In this document: positions 32,976 through 40,672 of the stretch, piece by piece
How the letters are laid out: each line of letters opens with the position of its first letter
How positions within the stretch are numbered: position 1 is the first letter of the stretch
Assembly (NCBI GenBank): GCA_949296915.1
Contig: CASFPX010000003.1
Coordinates: 1-64,000, forward strand
Source of the DNA: Onthovicinus sp900555545
GTDB lineage: Bacteria; Bacillota; Clostridia; Oscillospirales; Acutalibacteraceae
Direction: 5' to 3'
DNA: 64,000 bases
Notes under the pieces: model-generated
Databases searched by the model: none
The model's input: only the letters and a program-made list of their open reading frames with translations
Told to the model about the DNA's origin: nothing
Program-made: the position numbers and the translations under genes

Positions 32976-34346
32976 CTATCGGGCCTTGAATTGCTCCCGG
33001 ACCTCCTGCATCTTTCCGCAGGAGAGGCGCCCCTCCGGGCAATGGTCCATCACACAGCAGCTGGGGCCGAAGTGGGCAAAGAGTGCCGGCGCAAGGTTGC
33101 GCAGGGTCAGAAGCATCTCAACCGCATAGGCGCGGATTTCCCACTGGGCGCGGTTGCAGGTGCGCAGCCGCAGGAACAGGAGTAATTCACGCGCGTTCAT
33201 CGTCACGACGGGGTCTAAGGTGTTTCCACTCAACAGGGCATATGCCTTGATGCTTTCCGGTGCGCTGCGGTGATAGACGGCGGCCTCCTGGAAGGCCTTT
33301 TGATAAATTTCCAACGCAACAGGGTTTGCCCTAATGCTGTCGGGGATGATATATCGATCCGGCGATCCGCTGCTCAGGGGTGGGATCATGACGGACTGCA
33401 TCCGATGGCGGACCAAATGGGTGATTCCGGCGAGGGACAGCCCGTTGAACCGGAACGTAAACGTCACATTTTCCAGCGCACGGGGGCGCTCAGACCGCAT
33501 TACATGGTCCAGAATACCGGCGACAGCCGCTTTGTCTTCCAATATGGCGTCGATTTGCGCAGTTGGGCAGCGGGTGCCCTCAATCAGTGCTGTTTGAGCC
33601 ACGACTCGCTCCGGCTGTGGGGTATAGGCGAGCAGTTCCGTCTTTTGTTCGTTTTCCGGTGTTGCGGGGACGCATCCCGGGATGATGAAACCGGGCAATA
33701 CGCTGTCCTCAATGGTGCGTGCGTGTTCCATAAAACGTGAGAATACGCCCGGCGCTATTGCCTTTACCTCTTCCAGAATCTGTTCGCCGAGCCTTTTGAT
33801 CTCGGGGTAACCGGCGCCGCGTCCAAACAACATTGCATCGAGGACGTGATACAATTCCCGGCCGTTGAGCGTGCAAAAGAAATTGCTGTAAAAGCAATAG
33901 GGCAGCACAAACCGCGCGTCCTCCTTGAGGATGCCGTGCTCAATTAACGCCGAATAATCTGCGAAGCGTGCAGCCATGGCGGCAGTAAAGGCATCGCGTT
34001 CATCATTGTCCGAAAAATCGGGGATGTAAAATCCTGCGTCGGAAAAGTCTACATAACGGCGTGATTTGACAGTAAACGACGCAAGGCGGAACTCAATCAT
34101 AAACTGCTCTACCAACACAGAGACATTGGTCAAGGCCAGATTAAAATTGATATGTTCGATAGTGGAGGTGTGTCCGGATGCGGTAACTTTTTCAATCAGT
34201 GCTGCATTCTTTTGCGGCTCCCTGGATTTTTCCAAAATCTCCATGGTGTCGCCGCTCAGGGTTGAGATGCGCCCGCTGGCAGCACAGATCGCCTCGCCGC
34301 AATTGGTATAGCCCACAACTTTAACGGTGGAGACTGGTTTATTCAT
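32976..34346 (-). CDS. thyX: FAD-dependent thymidylate synthase ThyX, tandem form
   Basis: A 456-residue protein, about twice the usual ThyX length, made of two ThyX-like halves. ThyX methylates dUMP to dTMP with methylene-THF and FAD. The C-terminal half (about 245-440) has an intact RHR motif (LVRHRMQS, R313-H314-R315) and the closing NARELLLFLRLR and AQWEIR stretches. The N-terminal half (about 1-215) keeps the fold (HTSTIEHINFNL, SRRYVDF, LNGRELYHVL), but at the RHR position reads E-F-R (IEFRLAS, 84-90). The C-terminus carries four cysteines (CCVMDHCPEGRLSC). Normal ThyX is a homotetramer with sites at subunit interfaces, so this may be a built-in pseudo-dimer. Confidence 0.85.
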   Translation of the reverse strand: MNKPVSTVKVVGYTNCGEAICAASGRISTLSGDTMEILEKSREPQKNAALIEKVTASGHTSTIEHINFNLALTNVSVLVEQFMIEFRLASFTVKSRRYVDFSDAGFYIPDFSDNDERDAFTAAMAARFADYSALIEHGILKEDARFVLPYCFYSNFFCTLNGRELYHVLDAMLFGRGAGYPEIKRLGEQILEEVKAIAPGVFSRFMEHARTIEDSVLPGFIIPGCVPATPENEQKTELLAYTPQPERVVAQTALIEGTRCPTAQIDAILEDKAAVAGILDHVMRSERPRALENVTFTFRFNGLSLAGITHLVRHRMQSVMIPPLSSGSPDRYIIPDSIRANPVALEIYQKAFQEAAVYHRSAPESIKAYALLSGNTLDPVVTMNARELLLFLRLRTCNRAQWEIRAYAVEMLLTLRNLAPALFAHFGPSCCVMDHCPEGRLSCGKMQEVREQFKAR

Positions 34347-34432
34347 TCGGCGTTCCCCCTCAAAAATCTTTCAAAATATTTTATCATACTTGCGCCGTAA
34401 TATCAATCTGAAGTTGCCCTCTCAGAATCGTC

Positions 34433-34460
34433 TTGATTAAAAAGCAATAAATGGTATAAT
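34433..34460 (+). promoter_or_regulatory. Promoter for the tmk operon
   Basis: TTGATT, 16 bases, TATAAT with a TG extension (TGGTATAAT), ending 33 bases before the ATG of the kinase gene. Confidence 0.6.
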
Positions 34461-34493
34461 ATTAGTAATAGACTGGGAGGATGTGTTGTTTGG

Positions 34494-35159
34494 ATGCATG
34501 GCAAACTGATCGTACTGGAGGGCTTGGACGGAAGCGGAAAATCCACGCAGATGGAGCAGCTCAAAAGCCGTCTAAAAGAGGGCGGGTACCTGTACCGTCA
34601 GATTAAGCTGCCCGACTATGAGGACCCTTCCAGCACGCTTGTGCGGATGTATCTGGACGGTGCATTCGGCGGTAAAGCGGCCGACGTGAATGCATATGCG
34701 GCATCACTCTTTTATGCGGTGGATCGCTATGCCAGCTATAAGCGTCACTGGGGAACGGACTATGAGGGTGGAAAGCTGATCCTTGCGGACCGGTATGCGA
34801 CTTCCAACGCGATCCATCAGATGGGAAAATTGCCGGAATCGGAATGGGCGGATTTTTTAAAATGGATTGAGGATCTGGAGTATGTAAAGAACGGCATCCC
34901 GCGCCCGGATCTTGTTCTTTACCTGGATATGCCGGTGGAGATTTCCCAGCGTTTGATGAGCCAACGCTATCACGGAGACGAGGTCAAAAAGGATGTTCAC
35001 GAGTGTGATATCGCCTACCTGAACCAGTGCCGCCACACAGCGGCCTATGCCGCACAGTTGTGGGGATGGTGTACCATCCCCTGCGCCAGGGATGGAGCAC
35101 CGCGCTCCATTGAGGAGATCGGCAATCAGATTTTTGAGGCAGTATTAAAGGAGTTATAA
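34494..35159 (+). CDS. tmk: Thymidylate kinase
   Basis: A 221-residue nucleoside-monophosphate kinase that makes dTDP from dTMP. The P-loop is GLDGSGKST (10-18), the DRY motif lies in LILADRYATSNAIHQMG, and the LVLYLDMPVEIS strand follows. The sequence is a clostridial variant of Tmk, and a broader deoxynucleoside kinase role cannot be excluded; divergence from thyX supports dTMP. The ATG at 34494 has GGGAGGATG upstream. It leads an operon of closely spaced plus-strand genes that runs to about 38 kb. Confidence 0.9.
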   Translation: MHGKLIVLEGLDGSGKSTQMEQLKSRLKEGGYLYRQIKLPDYEDPSSTLVRMYLDGAFGGKAADVNAYAASLFYAVDRYASYKRHWGTDYEGGKLILADRYATSNAIHQMGKLPESEWADFLKWIEDLEYVKNGIPRPDLVLYLDMPVEISQRLMSQRYHGDEVKKDVHECDIAYLNQCRHTAAYAAQLWGWCTIPCARDGAPRSIEEIGNQIFEAVLKEL

Positions 35160-35164
35160 TTTCT

Positions 35165-36064
35165 ATGCTGGAATTTCATAAGCCTGTCATGGAGGATAAG
35201 GAGTGGGCCACCCCGCTGCTGCGCGCATCAGGATATATGGGATGCGAATACACGTTTGGAAATATGTTCCTGTGGTGCGGCGTATTTGGGACAAAAGTCG
35301 CCCGTTTTCAGGATTTTGCACTTGCAATCAGCAACGAGGAGCGCAGGGCAACCTACTGCATGCCGGCCGGTATCGGCGACCGGAAAGCGGCAATTGAGGC
35401 CATTATGGCGGATGCCAAAAGACGAGGGATCCCGTTTATCATGCACGGTGTAACACCGGAGGGGATCCGTTATCTGGATGAGGTGTTCCCCGGAAAGTTT
35501 ACCTATGAGGCCTCCCGTGACGATTTCGACTATATTTATTCCGCCGAGTCCCTCGCCGGGCTCAGCGGAAAAAAGTATCACGGCAAACGGAATCACATCT
35601 CCTATTTTAAGAAGAATTTTAACTGGCAGTATGAGCGGATCACGCCGGACAATCTGGAGGAATGCCGCCGGATGAACGAGGAGTGGGAGAAGCTCAACAG
35701 CGAGCGTAAACCCGAGGAGATTGCGACGGAGATGCGGGCGGTCAACCATGCGTTGAATCATTTTTGGGAGCTTGGCTTTATCGGCGGCCTGCTTCGCACA
35801 GAGGAGGGCGTTGTGGCCTATACGATCGGGGAACCGATTAACGATAGCTGTTTTTGTACGCATATTGAAAAGGCATTTGCTTCCGTGCGTGGCGCCTATC
35901 CGATGATCAATCAGCAGTTTGCCATCAACGAACTCACTCAATACCGCTATATCAACCGTGAAGAGGATACGGGGGATGAAGGATTGCGCAAGGCGAAGCT
36001 CTCCTATTATCCGGAGATCCTGCTGGAAAAACATCTGGCCTATTATAGGGATGACTGCGAATGA
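35165..36064 (+). CDS. DUF2156 (phosphatidylglycerol lysyltransferase C-terminal-like) protein
   Basis: A 299-residue cytoplasmic protein of the DUF2156 family, a double-GNAT fold related to the catalytic domain of MprF lysyl-phosphatidylglycerol synthases and to FemX-like aminoacyltransferases. Diagnostic stretches are YTFGNMFLWCGVFG, GKKYHGKRNHISYFKKNF and IEKAFASVRGAYPMINQQFA. There is no membrane part, so lipid modification is uncertain. It begins five bases after tmk and overlaps the next gene by four (ATGA). Confidence 0.88.
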   Translation: MLEFHKPVMEDKEWATPLLRASGYMGCEYTFGNMFLWCGVFGTKVARFQDFALAISNEERRATYCMPAGIGDRKAAIEAIMADAKRRGIPFIMHGVTPEGIRYLDEVFPGKFTYEASRDDFDYIYSAESLAGLSGKKYHGKRNHISYFKKNFNWQYERITPDNLEECRRMNEEWEKLNSERKPEEIATEMRAVNHALNHFWELGFIGGLLRTEEGVVAYTIGEPINDSCFCTHIEKAFASVRGAYPMINQQFAINELTQYRYINREEDTGDEGLRKAKLSYYPEILLEKHLAYYRDDCE

Positions 36065-36903
36065 TTCGAACAGCTCGAGAATCTGATATTCCGCGCTTAA
36101 AGCAAATCTGGCAGGTTTGCTTTGGGGATCCGGACTCTTATATTGATTTTTTCTTTCAAAATACTTTTCAACCGGAAAGTACGCTTCTCCTGGAGGAGGA
36201 CGGTTTGCCGTGCTCCATGTTTTTTCTGTTAGATTCTACCCTTGTCCTGAAAGGGCATGAATATCCAGCTGCCTATTTATATGCCGCAGCTACGCTTCCG
36301 GAATATCGCGGCCGTGGTTATATGGGGCGGCTGATTCGTTACGCAGGGCGCTTGTGTGCGGAGCGTGGATGGGACTACATTGCGCTTGTTCCGGCGGAAA
36401 AAAAGCTCTGGGCCTATTACAGTAAGTTTGGATTCATAAACGGGCTGTGTGTGTCAGTTGATTCCTGGACAGGCACTGACCAAAAGCGCCTGCCCGATCT
36501 TTCAGGGAATCAGCTGGATGCTTTATCGCTGGAGCGCACGCGTGATGAGGTGCTCACACAGTGCGGTGGATTGTTATGGAAAGGGGAACAGCTCCGCTAC
36601 GTTCTGGCGGAACACCGCTTTACAGATGGGCGTATTTTTCAGACGGGCTGCGGGTACGCACTCTATCATGTGATAGATGGACTCTGCCGTATTGATGAGC
36701 TGATGGCGTTGCCCGGGCGTGTTGAAGAATTACGCCGCGCGCTGATATGTGCTGTTCCGGCTGAGCGATACGAGGCCTTCCGCCCGTATGTAAAGGGGGC
36801 GGGGGAGCAAGTTCCGCGAGGGATGTTTTTGCCTTTACGCCGCGGATTGCCGTCCCGTCAGGCGGAGATAGGATCACCCTACATTGGATTAACGCTTGGA
36901 TAA
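36061..36903 (+). CDS. GNAT N-acetyltransferase, Eis-like
   Basis: A 280-residue protein with an N-terminal GNAT domain (IRTARESDIPRLKQIWQV; AAATLPEYRGRGYMGRLIRY as acetyl-CoA loop; AYYSKFGF) and about 130 extra C-terminal residues. The length and layout recall the Eis group, whose second domain is a further GNAT-like fold. Its ATG overlaps the stop of the DUF2156 gene (ATGA), so the two are translated together. The substrate is unknown. Confidence 0.85.
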   Translation: MIRTARESDIPRLKQIWQVCFGDPDSYIDFFFQNTFQPESTLLLEEDGLPCSMFFLLDSTLVLKGHEYPAAYLYAAATLPEYRGRGYMGRLIRYAGRLCAERGWDYIALVPAEKKLWAYYSKFGFINGLCVSVDSWTGTDQKRLPDLSGNQLDALSLERTRDEVLTQCGGLLWKGEQLRYVLAEHRFTDGRIFQTGCGYALYHVIDGLCRIDELMALPGRVEELRRALICAVPAERYEAFRPYVKGAGEQVPRGMFLPLRRGLPSRQAEIGSPYIGLTLG

Positions 36904-36915
36904 GGAGTGTTTAAG

Positions 36916-37458
36916 ATGATTTACATTTTTTTAGCGGATGGATTTGAAGAAGTGGAAGCCATTGCACCAATCGATGTGCTGCGCCGCTGTCAACTGGAAG
37001 TGCGGACGGTTGGCGTCACGGGAAAAATCGTGACCGGCTCTCATGGCATTCCCGTGACGTGTGATATGGAAATCGCAGAGTCCGATTTCTCGGATGCGCA
37101 GTGTGTTATCCTGCCGGGCGGAATGCCCGGAACCCTGAATCTGCGTGAAAGTCCGGCTGTCATTTCAGCAGTCCAAAATGCATTTAATCAGGGTAAGATC
37201 GTCGCGGCGATCTGTGCGGCACCCAGTGTGTTGGGGGAGATAGGCCTTTTGAAAGGGAAGGAGGCCATCTGTTTCCCCGGGTTTGAGGATAAGCTGCTGG
37301 GCGCACGGTTAAGTACGTCTCCTGTCTGCCAGGACGGCACGGTCATCACGGCAAAAGGTGCCGGTGTGGCGCTGGAATTTGGCGCAAAGATTGCCGCCTG
37401 CTTTGTCGGAGCGGAAAAATCAGCTCAAGTACTGGCCTCCATGCAGTACATAAAATGA
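36916..37458 (+). CDS. DJ-1/PfpI family protein
   Basis: A 180-residue DJ-1 (YajL/ThiJ) family protein. It starts MIYIFLADGFEEVEAIAPID, has the nucleophile-elbow cysteine in IVAAICAAPSVLG and the acidic partner near the N-terminus (E-E-V-E), and ends with typical GAKIAACF. Members act as deglycases, chaperones or stress proteins, and the precise role is disputed. ATG 36916 is chosen, since AAGGAG precedes it by a normal distance; GTG 36907 lies within that spacing. It overlaps the next gene by four bases. Confidence 0.92.
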   Translation: MIYIFLADGFEEVEAIAPIDVLRRCQLEVRTVGVTGKIVTGSHGIPVTCDMEIAESDFSDAQCVILPGGMPGTLNLRESPAVISAVQNAFNQGKIVAAICAAPSVLGEIGLLKGKEAICFPGFEDKLLGARLSTSPVCQDGTVITAKGAGVALEFGAKIAACFVGAEKSAQVLASMQYIK

Positions 37459-38033
37459 ATACGGTGCAGGGAAAGCGGCTGGCGCGGTCGCAGTTTCGGC
37501 GTATCCGGCGCGAAATTCCGGCGGAAATTCGTTCTCATTCGGCTGTTCTTGCCGCAAAACGTCTTTCAGAGCTTGATTTCTACCAAAAATCTGATAAAAT
37601 CTTAATATACGTCTCCTACGGGGATGAGTTGGATACCGGTCCGCTGATCCGATCGGCACTGGAAGCGGGAAAGCAGGTTTACGTACCGCGCTGCTCCCGG
37701 GAGCAACACGGCGTGATGCAGTTTTATCGGATTACCGATCCGCAGCGTGACCTGCATCCGGGGATGTATGGGATCCCAGAGCCGGCACCCGATACCGAAT
37801 TGTATCCGGGCGGAGGCGGCCTGTGCGTAGTACCCGGTTTGGCCTTCACGCCGGCGGGATACCGGCTGGGCTATGGGGGCGGTTATTATGACCGCTTTTT
37901 GTCGGATTTTTCCGGTACAGCAGTTGGGTATTGTTTCAATGAACAGATGGCGGCTTATATCCCGTCCGACCCTTGGGATATGCCGCTGGCCGGTGTCGTC
38001 ACACCGGGCGCATGGTACAGCTGTTCAGTTTGA
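37455..38033 (+). CDS. 5-formyltetrahydrofolate cyclo-ligase
   Basis: A 192-residue ATP-dependent enzyme that converts 5-formyl-THF to 5,10-methenyl-THF, recovering folate for one-carbon metabolism. The basic N-terminus (KRLARSQFRRIRREIP), VYVPRCSREQHGVMQFYRI and the ATP/Mg motif YRLGYGGGYYDRFL are diagnostic. Its ATG overlaps the DJ-1 stop (ATGA). It sits a few genes from tmk and opposite thyX, which consumes methylene-THF. Confidence 0.95.
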   Translation: MNTVQGKRLARSQFRRIRREIPAEIRSHSAVLAAKRLSELDFYQKSDKILIYVSYGDELDTGPLIRSALEAGKQVYVPRCSREQHGVMQFYRITDPQRDLHPGMYGIPEPAPDTELYPGGGGLCVVPGLAFTPAGYRLGYGGGYYDRFLSDFSGTAVGYCFNEQMAAYIPSDPWDMPLAGVVTPGAWYSCSV

Positions 38034-38060
38034 ATTTCAGTAATATTGGAGGATGTCTAA

Positions 38061-39410
38061 ATGGCAGATAAGAACTATCACCAGCATCGGGAGGGGGATT
38101 CCGACAGGCGCAGCGTGTATGGTGCCTATGACGATCTGCGTTCCCAGGTGGGAACTTCCGAGCCGGAAGTTTTCAGTGGCGAGGGCGTGAAAAAACCGTC
38201 TGACACCATACAATTTCAGCCGCAAAAGCGGCGGAAAGCACCGGTTCCGGCGCATGGCGGGGCGCAGGGATCAGGCTCAAAACGGCGTAAGCGTCCGGTT
38301 TCGGGCGCCCAGAGGGAACTGCGTAAGCGGATTGCAATCGCATCGGCGCTGCTGGGCGTGTTTTTCACGGTGCTGTTGTCGGTTTATGCCATTTTCTGCG
38401 TTCAGGATGTTTTGGCCATTGGCGTTTCGGAGGAGTCAGTGCGTGTCGAGATTCCCGAGAACGCAACGACCTCCCAGATTATCGACATTCTGGAGGATAA
38501 TGGGCTTGTAAAAAACGGCCTTTTCTGTAAGCTTTTCGCCCAATTCCGCGGGTACGAGAATAATTACGTCGGCGGCGTCTATACGGTGGATTCCAATATC
38601 GGCGTGGAGGGAATGCTCTACCTGTTTAAGGAAAAACCGCAGTCTGCGGCGGAGGTGCAGGTGACGATCCCAGAGGGGTGGACGGTCGACCAGATCGTGA
38701 CCCGCCTGAGCGAGATGGGGGTCTGCTCCGCCGATTCGCTATATGATACGTTGGAGAATACCGATTACTCCAGCTATCCGTTTATTGCCGCACTGCAGGA
38801 AGGGGATCTCAACGGGCGCTACTACCTGTTGGAGGGGTATCTGTTCCCAGATACCTATATGTTCTATGTGGATAGTAACCCCAACGACGTCGTGAAAAAA
38901 ATGCTCGACAACTACGAGAGCAAAATTTCCGATATCAATGCGGATGGGACACCGGATCTGGAACAGAGTTCCGCACGTGCCCAGGAGTTGGGATGCACTT
39001 GGGATGAGATCATGGTGATTGCTTCAATCATTGAGCGTGAGGCGGGGAGCGCGGATCAGATGGCCGATATTTCCGCGGTTATCCATAACCGGCTGAAGAA
39101 TTCCGTTGAGTTCCCATTGCTTCAGATGGATTCAACCTCTGATTACTATTACAATTATATTGAACCCAAGTTGGAGGATGACGCACAAAAACAGCTCTAT
39201 GAGAGCTCTTATAACACGTACCAGAGCTGTCTTGGCCTGCCAAAGGGGCCGATCTGCAATCCAAGCCTGGGCGCGATCTATGCCGCACTCTATCCTACGG
39301 AGGGCAGCGACTACTATTACTTCTGCCATGACCGGGAAGGCAATATCTATCTGGCCCGTACCGACCAAGAGCATGAGCAGAACAAGGCCAAGGCGAATTT
39401 AGCGTCATGA
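38061..39410 (+). CDS. mltG: Endolytic murein transglycosylase MltG
   Basis: A 449-residue single-pass membrane enzyme that cuts nascent glycan strands and sets their length. A 90-residue charged cytoplasmic region precedes the membrane helix (about 91-115). A LysM-like domain follows (EIPENATTSQIIDILEDNGL), then the YceG catalytic domain with EGYLFPDTYMF, ASIIEREAGSADQM (catalytic Glu) and YNTYQSCLGLPKGPICNP. Its stop overlaps the U32 gene by four bases; the mltG-U32 linkage is common in Firmicutes. Confidence 0.95.
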   Translation: MADKNYHQHREGDSDRRSVYGAYDDLRSQVGTSEPEVFSGEGVKKPSDTIQFQPQKRRKAPVPAHGGAQGSGSKRRKRPVSGAQRELRKRIAIASALLGVFFTVLLSVYAIFCVQDVLAIGVSEESVRVEIPENATTSQIIDILEDNGLVKNGLFCKLFAQFRGYENNYVGGVYTVDSNIGVEGMLYLFKEKPQSAAEVQVTIPEGWTVDQIVTRLSEMGVCSADSLYDTLENTDYSSYPFIAALQEGDLNGRYYLLEGYLFPDTYMFYVDSNPNDVVKKMLDNYESKISDINADGTPDLEQSSARAQELGCTWDEIMVIASIIEREAGSADQMADISAVIHNRLKNSVEFPLLQMDSTSDYYYNYIEPKLEDDAQKQLYESSYNTYQSCLGLPKGPICNPSLGAIYAALYPTEGSDYYYFCHDREGNIYLARTDQEHEQNKAKANLAS

Positions 39411-40660
39411 TCGGTCGGAGAAATTACGCCCTGCCGGAGCTTCTCGCTCCGGCAGGGGATTTGGAAAGCCTGCGGGCGGCGGTGGACTTTGGGGCCGATG
39501 CCGTCTACGTGGGGGCGCAGCGCTTTGGGATGCGCTCCTCACCGAAGAATTTTGATTTGGAAACCCTTGCGCAGGGTGTGGCCTATGCCCACAGCCATAA
39601 CGTAAGGGTTTATTTGACCTGCAATATCCTGATGCACAATGGCGATCTGCCACACTTACCGGAATTTTTTAGACAGGTAGAGCGCTGTGGAGTGGATGCG
39701 TTGATTGTCACGGATCTTGCGGCGTTGACGCTCGCCCGGAAATACGTTCCTGAGATGGAGATTCACATTTCAACACAGGAGGGGATTACGAACTCGCTGG
39801 CCGCATCCACGCTGATTCAGATGGGGGCAAAGCGTGTCGTACTCGCGCGGGAACTTCCGTTGGATGAGATTACGCAGATCACCCATTCCCTGCCCTCCGA
39901 TGCGGAGGTCGAGTGTTTTGTCCACGGTTCAATGTGCGTCTCTTTTTCGGGGCGTTGCCTGCTCTCGGAATATTTTACGGGCCGTGATGCCAACCGGGGT
40001 GACTGTTGCCAGCCCTGCCGGTGGAAATATGCGTTGATGGAGTCGACGCGGGAGGGGGAATACCTGCCCATTGACGAGACGGAGGAAGGCACGTTTATCC
40101 TGAGTTCAAAGGATATGTGCATGATTGAACACATTCCGGATCTTGTCCAGTCGGGGATCCGGAGCCTGAAGATAGAGGGGCGCGCCAAGGCGGCGTACTA
40201 TACGGCGGTAGTCACCAATGCCTACCGCTGTGCGCTGGATGCCTACGCCAAGGATCCATCGCCCGATTTTCAAACGCCCAAGTGGATTGTTGAGGAGCTT
40301 GAGAAGGTGAGCCACCGCACCTATTGCACCGGATATTATTACGACCATCCGCGCAACTGCGGTCAGATTCACAATCACCCGGGCTATATCCGTGGTTGGC
40401 AGGTCGCGGCGATTGTGGATCACTGCGATGCCGGCCGGTGTTTTGTCACACAGCGCAACCGCTTTTTTGAGGGGGAGGAATTGGAGATTCTGCCCCACGG
40501 ACGAGCTCCTTTTACCGTGCGTGTGTGCGGCCTGCGCGATGGGGAGGGAAATGCGATCGCCAACGCGCCCCATCCGCTGATGGCGGCGAGCTTTGAGTGT
40601 GAGATTCCGGTCGAGCGTGGGGCGATTGTGCGCAGAAGAAATATTGAGACGAATGAATAA
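39407..40660 (+). CDS. U32 peptidase family protein (TrhP-like)
   Basis: A 417-residue protein of the U32 family, whose members (TrhP/YrrO, RlhA) hydroxylate RNA rather than degrade protein; TrhP makes 5-hydroxyuridine in tRNA. The N-terminal TIM-like part starts ELLAPAGDLESLRAAV, and the signature E-C-F-V-H-G-S-M-C-x4-G-x-C-x-L-S is intact, followed by more cysteines (GDCCQPCRW) that probably bind Fe-S. Location directly after mltG matches the yrrL-yrrO order of Bacillus, which favours TrhP. pcrA follows 12 bases later. Confidence 0.9.
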   Translation: MIGRRNYALPELLAPAGDLESLRAAVDFGADAVYVGAQRFGMRSSPKNFDLETLAQGVAYAHSHNVRVYLTCNILMHNGDLPHLPEFFRQVERCGVDALIVTDLAALTLARKYVPEMEIHISTQEGITNSLAASTLIQMGAKRVVLARELPLDEITQITHSLPSDAEVECFVHGSMCVSFSGRCLLSEYFTGRDANRGDCCQPCRWKYALMESTREGEYLPIDETEEGTFILSSKDMCMIEHIPDLVQSGIRSLKIEGRAKAAYYTAVVTNAYRCALDAYAKDPSPDFQTPKWIVEELEKVSHRTYCTGYYYDHPRNCGQIHNHPGYIRGWQVAAIVDHCDAGRCFVTQRNRFFEGEELEILPHGRAPFTVRVCGLRDGEGNAIANAPHPLMAASFECEIPVERGAIVRRRNIETNE

Positions 40661-40672
40661 AGGGGAAGTAAA

